Origin: Heterobilharzia americana
Taxonomy: Eukaryota > Platyhelminthes > Trematoda > Strigeidida > Schistosomatidae
Direction: 5' to 3'
Length of the DNA stretch: 64,000 nt
NCBI GenBank assembly: GCA_944470555.2
Contig: OX104134.1
Location: 103,906,701 to 103,970,700, forward strand
Within the stretch, counting starts at the first letter, position 1, and the number at the start of each line of letters is the position of its first letter. The position numbers were made by a program, and so were the translations under genes. The notes under the pieces were generated by a model. That model saw only the letters and a list, made by a program, of their open reading frames with translations. It searched no databases and was not told the DNA's origin. Positions 12,481 through 23,500 of this stretch are shown piece after piece.

Positions 12481-13158
12481 ATCGGTAACTATTCTACACC
12501 ATATTTATTTTATAAATAGGTAAACAAATAAGTGATTTTATTTCCGAAAATCATCTATTCAGTAGGCTGGCTGTAATAACAGACCATGTTCATATCCAAG
12601 CAGGAAAACTTATTGAAACTGACCGATATGTTTCAAATAATTTCTACTCAAATCTTAGATTTGTGAGGCAATTAAGAAAGATTCTTAGTATAAAAAGTGT
12701 AGCGAAAACACTAGATGTAAGCAAATGTGAGTACATTGGATTGGTGCCGCACATTCATTGTTAACGAAAACATCTGGGCTGGGAGCTACAAGTTAACTTG
12801 CTCCTGTTTCATAATTATGAAACATGACAGTTTAATATAGACAATATGAGGCTTACAAGCTCCTGAACGTATGTGTATTTGTAGCATTCCTGGTATCTGC
12901 AAAAGCTATCAAACAACTAATAAACAGGTTAAACGGTTTACACTTTTAGTATTTAATCAAAGAATTATCACATTGTTAAGCACAGTCAACTTGAGGTATA
13001 CGCAAACAACGGTAGAAATTATAAGTAGTTAGAAGTAAAATGTTTACATCCAGAACGAGAATGACAATCTAACCTGTAGCTTGCGATATAAATTACATAC
13101 ATAAAACAAAATGCAAAACGCTAGAAAAAGTCAAGAGAGAAAGATCTAAGAAACTTAC
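12481..13158. other. Duplicated intron sequence
   Basis: Corresponds to intron 5 of MBOAT7 in the other copy (25887-26564). No gene or element recognised. Confidence 0.5.
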
Positions 13159-13364
13159 GAATTCAATGCACGAAGATTAGTTGGTCCTTCACCTTTCTCA
13201 GGCTCAGATAATTTAGGATATGCACCCAATCCAGCCGACATACACACACATTCGGACATTTTCCAGGCAAAATAAATTCGCATTCGAAAAGTAAAGAAAA
13301 CTATCATCATATAAAATAATCGGTAAAAGAAGTGTCGATCATAAAAATCTGTTGTGCGCACATA
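13159..13364 (-). pseudogene. MBOAT7 exon 5, orphan duplicate
   Basis: The 206-nt exon is translated identically to exon 5 of the complete gene (26770-26565) and keeps both splice sites: TTTTCAG before 13364 and GTAAGT after 13159. It encodes the YDRHFFYRLFYMMIVFFTFRM and ECVCMSAGLGAYP segments. It cannot be part of a full gene here. Upstream in this copy exon 4 is cut and exons 1-3 are missing, and no downstream exon 6 or 7 follows on this strand before the window's left edge. It lies beyond the 3' end of the complete gene, so it could only be spliced in through an unusual readthrough or back-splice. An assembly duplicate is also possible. Confidence 0.85.
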
Positions 13365-14249
13365 CTGAAAATTAGAAAGCAAAAATGAAACAGTATGATT
13401 AGTGCTGCATAATTTACAAATCGAGTGAAAATAAGTAGCTTGCATTATTAGTGACACTGCAAACGTATGCTAGCACTAATAAGTAGTAGACATAATACAA
13501 CTGAAGAATCACGAGCACGTCCATCACGTCATGAAACACTGATTTCCGACAGATCGCAACATTACTTGGTTGTTCAAATGTCTTTCAATGAGTGCAGTTT
13601 GAATCTATAAGTCACTAAATGAAAGCCAAGTAGCAAAGTTAGTAAGTTAAACATCATTCTCACTAAAATGTCTAGACATGAAATAATGTCATCTGTGAAT
13701 AAGGAAGAGTGGATAAATTATTTTCACTTCAATTCACGAACGTCCAAAAGTCGATAATTTCACCTCAGCTATATAACACTACAATAGTTTTATTAAAATA
13801 TAATCAGTAACAATAAACTAAAGCGTGCTTCAACGAACATAAGAAGTACTTTTGCACCATTGTTAACGACTTTGAAAGGTATCGCATATTCTTCAACCCG
13901 TGGTTTCTACTGTTGCTAAGCAACAAGACTCATACTTTCCAGGTGTTTAAACTAATTTTCAGTGCATTCGTCAACTCATAATAGGCCTTGACCTTACGAC
14001 GTTCAGTTTTTGACTGGACACAAGAAGCACCAAAAGTTGACTACGTAGCAGATAAAACACCAGCTCAACGTAAAACGTCGCACTGAATTCTATCAGTTAA
14101 AGTTACTACACTTCACAGCAACAGGCAAAAGAAAGTGAGTAGAAAAAGAATGATATTAAAGTAGATAGAAGTGCATGAAAATATGAAGTAAAGATTTAGG
14201 GTAACAAAATCTTCAAAGCTGTGAAGATGATGAAGAGTGGATTCACCTG

Positions 14250-15040
14250 CATCCTAGTGACTGATATTCACTCATAACACCAAAAGTCTTTCCTAACTCA
14301 CATAATCTACACCTCCTTACACAGCCCAGATAAACAGCCAAAAACTTCATGAATTGATACCAAATCTCGGTCTGACCACCTGTAGTCTTCAAACTCAATC
14401 CTACTTCGACTAACACCGCAAAACCAAGTAAGCAATAGCGTGGCACATACAACACATGTCAGAGCTACTTCAGTTTCTGATGGCTTACAATCCCATCAAC
14501 TAACTTGCTTAGTACCCTCCGCCTAAACTTCACACTGCTTACACAGTAACTCCACCATACGCAAGTAATGCTACGAATACACCAGGGCTTCTAAACCTCC
14601 AATCTCTTCACACACAATTCCAACAGCGGTTTCTCACAACTACATAACATAACAGAACGGACTACAACGCAGAACACTTTTACATTAAACGGTAGTCAGA
14701 TATCTCACCAGTCAGCGCCCAAGATGACGCAAGTAGGCAGGTGCAAAACGAGACTTCATCAGCAACTAGGCTGTTAGGACTGATGCAGTTATCCACGCGA
14801 AGTGGTAAACGCACTTTACCATCTCACCACATGGCCTTGAAACAGTGGTAGCTTCAGACAAAATACTGAAACATCATTTTACATTTGATAATTGAGAGAT
14901 GCATGCCAAACATAACTAAATTGTTGCTCAAGGCGTAAGGAAGACCTTGTGTTTCTCTAACATCGCCCAACAGAACTATACCATCTGCTAACTATAAGTC
15001 AGTCACGTGCCCTCCTACGTGTATGCCAATCCCTGCTAAG
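14250..15040 (-). mobile_element. Degenerate RTE family B fragment (copy in duplicate A)
   Basis: The plus strand carries antisense of the family B C-terminal region: 'tctgaccacctgtagtcttcaaactcaatcctacttcgac' matches the layout of 36589-36630, then 'agctacttcagtttctgatggcttacaatcccatcaactaacttgcttag' follows. Later blocks match the antisense of the post-catalytic-box region, with 'gcatgccaaacat' and 'catctgctaactataagtc'. Heavily mutated, with no reading frame. The same copy lies in intron 4 of the complete MBOAT7 gene. Confidence 0.6.
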
Positions 15041-15475
15041 TCGGAGGGACTTCGAGTTATGTGCATCAGCATGTCTACAGAATACTTCTTACTTATATCA
15101 AAAGTATTCGAATTATTTTATATCGTCGACTTTCGCGAATAGATTTCGTGTGATTTTGTATACCGTTAGTCTACATTGCAATCCCAAATAGAAAACTGAT
15201 TCCTGAGAATCCAAAAGAAAAACCTCATCTACTTCTAAACTGTCAACATCATCATCATCCAGTTAGTGAACTTATCAACTCAATGAGATCCATGAATGCT
15301 TTAAATATAGTCCTTTTTTAAGTTTGTAAACTGATCAGTCAAACTTTGAATGTTCTCTACCTCTTTATTTACAAACAGTGAGGCAGTTGAGTTATACCAT
15401 CACATGGAACTTCATTAGGTGCAAAAAGACTATTAGCAAAGTACTTAAATGAAGTGAATAATTAGTTTCACTCAC

Positions 15476-15580
15476 ATCGACAGTAAAAAAGTGGGATAAT
15501 ATTAGATAAGCCACACCAAATGGAGGAGCTTCTTGAAGATGCTGTGAAAGTGGTTCCTCCATGATTATGCACATTTTACA
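15476..15580 (-). pseudogene. MBOAT7 exon 4, truncated duplicate
   Basis: Reading down from 15580, the frame encodes EEPLSQHLQEAPPFGVAYLI and on to the GTGAGT donor at 15475, as in exon 4 of the complete gene (29035-28884). Upstream of 15580 the homology stops: the first ~47 nt of the exon and its acceptor are lost to the 1.78-kb deletion that distinguishes this duplicate. Confidence 0.8.
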
Positions 15581-15581
15581 G

Positions 15582-16300
15582 AGATGCAGTGTTCATATGA
15601 AAACAAGAGAAACAAACGATTGGGATCGTGGGAAAAATCTGTACCTCGATATGCATTGATGATGGTGGTCCGATGTTCTCAAGAAGTTTCGTCACCAGGC
15701 CTAGTGATATCCACAGCACTAACTTCAAGTGTAAACAATATCAGAATAAAACTTATTTACTTTTCAGGAGCAGGAAATGATGTAAACCGGCCTTAAGCTA
15801 TAATAACTAACAATTACAATCCCAGACACCCATATGATAAACTCTAAATTTAAATCCGAAATTAATCTTAGTTATTTATTCCAAACAACGATACTAACTT
15901 TAATCAGGGGTGGGAATTTAACAATAATGGTCAAAGAAAGTGAAAACCTGGCGTCACTAACAAGCTTCAACAACAAATCTCTAATGTCGCGAAACTCATC
16001 CACCTAGAACGTGATGGCATCTCAATTAAGCTAATAACCTTTCAGTCAACTTTTGTTCACTATGTGTCAGCAACCATATCAACACTTCTTCATCATGCAA
16101 TGAAGAAAAGCCATTGTGTGCAGGATAGAAATACTACCCAGCTATTTCAATATCGTTAGGTGAAGTGGAGTTCCAATCTACAAGACACGAGTTGAAAGTC
16201 AACTGCGTAAACAAATAACTCGAGGCTTCACTACGTCAACTCGGTTGTTTCCACTTTCACAAACGGTTGCAGCGACAAATAATTTAATGCAACTCAATTA
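15582..16300. other. Duplicated MBOAT7 upstream flank
   Basis: Matches 30773-31490, the sequence 5' of the complete MBOAT7 gene. No gene or element recognised in it. Confidence 0.5.
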
Positions 16301-16305
16301 AATAA

Positions 16306-18815
16306 CCTCGCCTAATTAACTAATTCACTACTTACTAGCCGGTTCCACGCCCACACAAAGAGGGAAGGTTGGGCATACGACTAGCAACCCTACACCATAT
16401 AACAAATACAATCACTAAACAAACTTCAAAGCACACAAAAGATACAAAAAATAAACTCAGTCCTCACTGGAATCGTGGAGACGAAATGACACCAGCTGGT
16501 GAAAGCCTTCAGGAAGCCAATTAGCCTATCTACCTTCTCTTCTCTCCATCAAACCAAAAGTAAGCATGGCGACATGGAATGTCCACTGACTGGCAAGGCT
16601 GTCCAGATTGCAAAAGAAATGAGAAGATATAGCACAAGAGTACTAGGGATCTGTGAGGAATCTACAGATGGAATGGAAGTCGACTCTCCAAACTGTCAAC
16701 TGGAGAGTCAATTATCTACCCCAATATTATCACCCAGACGACAACCACAAGCACACTCAGTTTCACAGTCGCTATCATGATATCCCCTTGAAGAGCATCG
16801 AAGGCTCTCTCTCTCCCTCTCTCTCATACAGTGGGAACCAATCTCCTCCTGCAGGATCACCATCATGGCAGCAAGATGGATTCAACTCAAAACGAAGCAA
16901 ACTTACAATCATTAAGTGCTACGCTACGCACCTACAAATACTGGAGAAGGAGGAATTCTATACACAACTGCAATCAGTACTGAACAAGACCCCACACCAG
17001 TTGGCAATGGCGACATCAACATTCTAATGGGTGCGGTGACACGAATACCAGCCAAACTGGGAGCAGACAACACAAGAAGAGAACTCATCACACGTGGAGA
17101 AGCACTTGGTGAAATGAAGAATGAGAATGGAGAACTGTTTGCTGACCTCTGCACACTTAATGATTTGGTCATTCGAGTGAGGCAGTGTGTACAAACACAA
17201 GGATATTCACAAGGCAGCCACATGGATTTGATTTCACCACATGGACACACTTAAAATTAAATTGAATTCATTTCACTCTGTAGAAAATGGAGACGCAAAC
17301 TACTGGATACAAAACATCAAGAAGGGGAACATACCACTCACTGTCTAGTGCAAAGAACCTACCTTCAAAATCGAGTTGGAAGCCTTCAAGGGAGTTGGTG
17401 ATAGACCACAGTTCAAGTTGAACAACCACCCAGAACAGAAACTGAACTGAACTGAATTGAACTGAAGGATGAAACTACAGGCGACATCTTCATTCACATC
17501 AGCCATCAGGACAAAATGGGAGACACCAAGCAGCATACCTGAAGAAACCTGCGCCGAAGAACACTGGAACTGTTTGGAAGAGATGTAGAAGGAAACCGGC
17601 ATAACCTTATTAGGAAGGAAGAAGAGGCGGCAAGACAAGGAATGGATCTCAACGGACACATGGACGCTGATAGAGGAGGGAGAGGGAGAGGAAGATGCTG
17701 CGACAGAAGATGAACCAGTGCAGTGCAGTGGAGTGGAGTGTGGAGTGCGAGGATGAACAACGAAAAGAGGAACTGAATACAACCTATAAGAAAAACACTA
17801 CACTGGACAAAGAAGTGAATAAGAGTGCGTGGAAAGACAAAGCATATTCCTACGACACACTTGAAAGTGAAGCAGAATAGGCTGCAGGTAGATAGGAGAG
17901 ACAGAGACCTGACAACATCATATCAAATAACAAGGTCACCATCAAGGAGGGGAGAGATGAACACAGATGAAAGCAATGAAAGATAGTGAAGGCAAGTTAG
18001 TTAGCATCAAAGAGGGGAATCAAAGGAAGTGATGAGGTGACCACTTCAAAAAACTCTTCAATCGACCACCACCATCACCTGCAAGTCGTTCAAAAATACC
18101 ACCAGAAGCCACAGAATTACCAGTGAATACAAGCCTACCGACAAAAGCAGAAGTCCTGAATGCCATAAAACTGCTGAAATCCGGGAAGGCAGAAGGACCC
18201 GATGGAATTCCTGCAGAAGCACTGGAAGCAGACATAGAGACAATAGTGGACACGCTCACACCACTATTGTAGAAGCTTTAGAAGGAAGGAAAGATATCTT
18301 CATTAATCTGAAACCAGTGTGAAGATCTTCTGCACTCAGCGTAAAGAACGAGATCCGGATTTTCAAGACTAATGTCAGTCCAATCAGTGCTTCTCTGGAA
18401 TGGTTGAGAGACTTGGTTCTTTACGAAAAGCATTTCCAACAAACCGCAGACATTCATGAACAGTCGCCATCTACGCCCGCTTCATAGTGATGATCAGATT
18501 ACTCGAGTGTTAAGAATAAGGAACAAGGAACTCTGGGAACGAACTAACCAAGAACCCATCGCGCAACAAATATGCAGAATAAAGTGAAGGTGGATTGAAT
18601 TGGACATACAGTGAGAAGGAGGATTGGGGACATTACGCGCCAGACCTTCGAATGGAATCCAAATGGGAAACTGAGATGTTGTGAGGAAGAGATGAAAGGT
18701 TGTGAGCAGTTGTAGAGTGAGGTTGAAAACACTGGATAGAAGAGAGTGGAATGGAGACGTGCTACTGAATCGCTATGTTCCACTAGGAACCTGAGAGGAA
18801 ATTAATATCAATAAT
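16306..18815 (+). mobile_element. RTE family A element lacking the RT core
   Basis: The 5' end (ACCTCGCCT, then an AACTAATTCACTACTTACTAGCCGG stretch) and endonuclease region match the copy at 31.5 kb, with which it is duplicated. The endonuclease N-terminus has a stop right after TWNV (about 16572-16590). The RT N-terminal block IKLLKSGKAEGPDGIP lies at about 18168. From about 18300 it jumps to the region after the Gly-rich run (ETSV..SSALSVKNEIR), so RT motifs A to C are deleted. The 3' end is 'ccactaggaacctgagagg' plus an AT-rich tail at about 18800. Non-autonomous. Confidence 0.8.
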
Positions 18816-18819
18816 AACA

Positions 18820-20110
18820 CGTTAGTGACAAAAGATGTCTATTCCACAATCGTGAAGATCACGTGAATGCATGAAAAATAAGAATTACGCACCAAAACGG
18901 TCACATATTTACTTGGATTACGAAATATTAGAAGATTTCGATCGTGAACAACTGAAATGAATAAAGTGTTATGTAATCAACGTCACTGCTTCAAATATGC
19001 TTACTGCCCTTTTTTCGGTCAATCAACAACATCCTGTGACTTCACCAATCTATTCAGATGTGAAGAAAGTACTAGAAAAAGCCAAACACTTCACCACCAC
19101 AGTGTCATATTCACTCCACTTGATAGCACAAAGGTAATGTACTCGCTCGAGTGCGTGCAGTCTAGGAGTTTTAGTTGGGACGGAGAAGCATATCTATTAC
19201 TTTCTATCTTACAGCATTTCCCTATACAAAACTGATCGTGTAGGAAACTGTCTTCTCATAGACAATATGGAAGCAAATATTGTTGCTGTCACTTGGCAAG
19301 AACAAAAGCAGTTGATTATTTGGATATAACTACTGAATGTTGCAAATTGTGCACTGAAAGATTGTGACTAGTGTGAAAATGAAGAAACTCGATATTGTTG
19401 ATGGCTTGACCTACTACTGGAGGGATCCCGAAATAGTATGTCGTGAATACTGATGACCCACCACCACCACAAATCTTAAGCGCCTATTGAATATGCAAAA
19501 ATCTCACTTTCTACTTCTACCCTTGGCCTAGTGAATTCTTCAGCTGAAAACAGCAAGTATTAAATATACAAAAAATAAATTCATAATTTGAATGCAATAT
19601 CTACTTTGAATAAGATATCTATTTGGAAGAACAACCAAAATATAAATAAAGTACATCTTATCATTCAGAAACTTCCCATGACATTTCTATTCTTCACCAT
19701 TTTAAAAATAAAGAGGAAGAGAAAACTGCAAGGAAACAAATTTCTGTAAGAATATAGTGTACATACCTTATTCATCTTGCTGTATTCTTGCATATTAATA
19801 CATCCAGTATAAACAGAAATTTTAGGAAAGAAACAAGTTTATTTCTTAGATAAGTAATAATAATAATAATAACAATAAAATGTATCAGCCAAAATGCATG
19901 TGATTGTGGTTGCATATAATGACTGAAAAGTACTGAAAAACAAATCAAAATAAACAATAAATAAACAGGTTGCCGACTAGATGATGAATGCAACATAAAA
20001 CACAATCCTCGGTTTTGCCGTTGTTAGTTTTTAAACTTTTATCCTTACCATATGTAATCTAATTGATAAATAAATAAAATTAGGATTTCGAAACGAAACA
20101 GGCATAAAAG
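18820..20110. other. No gene recognised
   Basis: AT-rich region between a family A element and the 3' flank of MBOAT7. Only short frames without recognisable motifs. A few TAATAA/ACAATAA microsatellite units lie near 19855-19880. Confidence 0.45.
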
Positions 20111-20114
20111 AAAA

Positions 20115-20120
20115 TTTATT
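20115..20120 (-). terminator. Candidate poly(A) signal for MBOAT7
   Basis: AATAAA on the minus strand about 480 nt after the MBOAT7 stop codon. In AT-rich DNA this hexamer is common, so the assignment is only a suggestion. Confidence 0.25.
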
Positions 20121-20595
20121 GATAATAGACGACAGCACAACGGTAGTGGCAAATAAACAAGTTAACACTACTGGGGTTAATCTGAGCACACGCTTTAGCA
20201 GTAGTAGAAGGTAATGCGATTGGCTAAAAGGCGAGTAAACCACAGCATAGAACCGCTTTCCTAGAGATATATAAGAGAAATAGATATGCATATAATATCG
20301 CTGAGAAATACAAAATAGTTTGAGGAAATTCTGTGCTGAGCGTCAAGCAAAAAACAGAACAACAGATAAATTTGGCAGTGAAATGAACTAATTCTTATAA
20401 AATACAAAATAAGACTAGATAACAGGTAACACAACAAATAAACAACATATCCATAAACAGGAAGAAAATAAAAGTTGTACACTACAGCAACAATAAAAGA
20501 GGAAACTAAATTTTTTACAATGAACACTAACAATCGAAAAAGCCCATCTCCACACAATAATTATTGATTCAATGAACAACAAAGATAGATAAATT

Positions 20596-23500
20596 TTATA
20601 ATCTGGATTTATCAACAAATTGTTGATCAGAATAGGGAATTGTGGTTTGATCAAATGCATCATTCTTCATGACATCAGATTGAGGAAATAATTTTGATGA
20701 TGACGATGAATTAAATGCTCTAGCTGGTAATACAAGACGAAGAAAGAACTCAAAAATAATGAGTAAAATTAAAACTATATGAACACAATAATAGATACTT
20801 GACCAATAGGCTATTGTTGTCTGCCAGTCTAATATTAAAAAACCCATTGAACAGTATTCAAATACACGCATTTTTAATAGCCAAGACAAAAATGAAGCAC
20901 TACCAGTTGGCAGATTTTTTTCACACAAACCAATTATGTTTTTTAAACTTGACTCAGCACCCAATGCAAGCGGTATAGTCAGAAATGATAGATAATAGCC
21001 TGCATGTACACCGTGCCAATAAGCGCTCACTAACATTGTCCATAGAGTTCTAAGTGGAGAAAAAACAAAGCAAGCAAAGCATTTTACTCGAGCTAAATGA
21101 TATAATAATGTATGCATACGTTTAAGTGATATTGCACAAACAACTTTAAGAAAAGTATTTCTTACAGTAACAGAGTATGCACCGACATTTTCATGAGTGC
21201 GCACTGCTCAGAAGTCCCACACTAGGACGAAACAGCTATCCAGTGACCCTAGGTTTTCAATGGCTATACAAATGATTTCATTTCGTAATGAATACCGACC
21301 TGGAATCAATTAAACCCTACGAACCAAACTGAAATACACACAGCTGACTGAATCACTAGTCGTAGGATACTCATGGAATTTTAGAAGAAAACCTGTAGCA
21401 ATTCGCTCCCATAGTACCATGAACTTGCTGAGCTATTCACCACTAAGTACAGATGCGCTCAACCAATGTTTAAACAATATGAGATAACCTATAGAGTCAA
21501 CCAGTTGTAGTGATGACACAGCGAAGTGCCAGCATGCGAATCAAGTATTCGAACACTGCACCACCACCAACTGACATTCAAGCAGTCACGTAGTATCATT
21601 AGCATTCACATTCTCAACGCGTTGAGCGTAAACCTGAGTATGTTTGGCATGCATTTCGCTGGCATCTGTCAAATGTAAGATCCTCCGGGACTAGATTATA
21701 ACCACTTCCAGCTTAATAATAGGGAGTGAAGTCATGGCATTTGTCAACCACATCACTTACTTGGGGAGTTGCATCAGCTCGAACGTGTTGGTTGCTGACG
21801 AAATTTCAGCTCGTATAAAGAAGGCTGGTTTGGCATTTGTCAACTGCATCATCTCTGGTGTCGACTGGCGAGATATCCGACTACCTATCAAATGAGGAGA
21901 ATACTGCACTGCAGTCTGTTTTGTCCTGTTGTACGACTGTGGAACATGAACGTCAAAAGTAGAGTCATGAAGTGATTACAGAGTTTTGATCACAGATGCA
22001 TTAATGGCATGGCAGCTGAGATGTCTAGAACATGTGTTACACATGCTGAGCCACCGCTTGCCTCGACACGACATACTAGGGGAAGTTGGATTAGATTGGA
22101 AGAGGATTCAGGGTAGCCAGATCAAAACGTGGCACAAGTCGAAGTCCCTGATCGTTGGTCTGAGCCGTGTGTGTATGGTGGGGGTATAGGTTACCTCGTT
22201 GGGGTCCCCGAGACGAAATGAACCAGTGGTTGAAGAGTTTTGGTGACATATCTGAAAATTGGGCACAATCGCGCCAATGTATTCACTCCTTGATATATTT
22301 CAAAGAATGAATATTCGCTCTAACCTTTGTCTTCAAAGTATTTATTCTTTGAAACTACTTTTTCTACTTTGATATCATTCTTTTTCTATCCGCCCGTTCC
22401 TTGTATACTGTTGTGAAGTGTGGTGAATGAGTCAATGCACTTGTGTGCGAGGTTCTACGTTGATTTCGGGAGAATACAGCAAATTATTTGACCACCTTGT
22501 TCTTCAGAATGAAAACCGCTCAACTTTTATGGTATGATGACCAGTAGACATTTTGGTTTATGTGCGTATGACTTATGAACAATTATAAGCATTTGAGAAA
22601 ATTAAGAATTAGTTTATCACCAATCAATACTGAACAGTCGTTGCCCATTGGAGTCATTGAATACTAATCAACCAACAATCAACATGTGTGACACTTCAAA
22701 TAGGATCCGTGACGTTACAATATTTATCCTTACAACCTATGGTTTAGACGTAAGAACTTTATTATAACAGACATAACACTCTGAGACTGTAGAAAATTAA
22801 CGTATATAACATTAGGTCTCATGTGCACAAATCTGACCTGAACGGTGGATAAAAATAAACGAGATATGGTTTATTGGGAACAGATAAATAGCTTTCTACT
22901 AATGAACTATAAGGTTCAAACTCTTCTCTGTGACAGTCAAAAATCGCTGGTTTGAAACCTTATAGAATATAGTTCAGAATGAATTTTAATGAGACAGCTG
23001 CGTTTTTTCTTCAAATGAATTTTGAAATTTTCATGAATATACACCTTAACTGTCTTTATCTCCTCTTTCTTTACAGTATTTTAAGATAGTTTATACTCTC
23101 ACTTTTATTTCGTTCTCTAACCTCTTTCTAACTTTTGGTGCAATATACCGAAGTGAGTTGGTGTGATTTTCAATGATATCTAATTATATAAATTTTGAAC
23201 TAGAATGATATGCGTAGATTACATGTTTCACATTAACTGTTAATCAATGATTGAGTAAACTCCGGTGGTTTTCCCACAAAGTGAAATAATAACCTAACTC
23301 TATCATTTACCGTATATTTCGTGGAGCTTTACACCGTTTGTAAAAATAGGTAGCCAACCAATATTGTACACAACAGTTCCATGACTTTATTGACTCTCGT
23401 ACTGTGGGTGCGAATTCACAACCCCATACACTTAAATTGTATATCGTAGTATAGTTATAAATTACAGTAGCTTTTGATCCGATTTCACTACTAGACTTAT

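Larger units (their letters stand above)
11246..18300 (+). repeat. Segmental duplicate A of the MBOAT7 region
   Basis: From about 11377 to 15580 the sequence matches 24757-28988, and from 15582 to about 18300 it matches 30773-33490, with the same orientation and order. By eye I see roughly 15-20 substitutions in the first 4.2 kb. Relative to the other copy, about 1784 bp (28989-30772) is absent. The duplicate includes the same family A insertion as the other copy, so it happened after that insertion. It carries MBOAT7 exon 5 and the 3' part of exon 4 only. Confidence 0.9.

Noticed and set aside
13155..13457. A separate gene encoding the MBOAT7-like membrane segment
   Set aside because: Splice sites and identity show it is duplicated exon 5 with some intron on its 5' side, not an independent gene.
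17345..17782. Ser-rich 145-codon frames antisense to family A elements (also 32537-32974, 62760-63269)
   Set aside because: Antisense of the Glu/Lys-rich endonuclease-RT linker. Repeated only because the element is repeated.
21050..21204. N-terminal 51 codons of the long frame ending at 20596 as part of MBOAT7
   Set aside because: Exon 7 starts at 21049 after CACTTAG. The upstream codons are intron read-through and do not fit the family.
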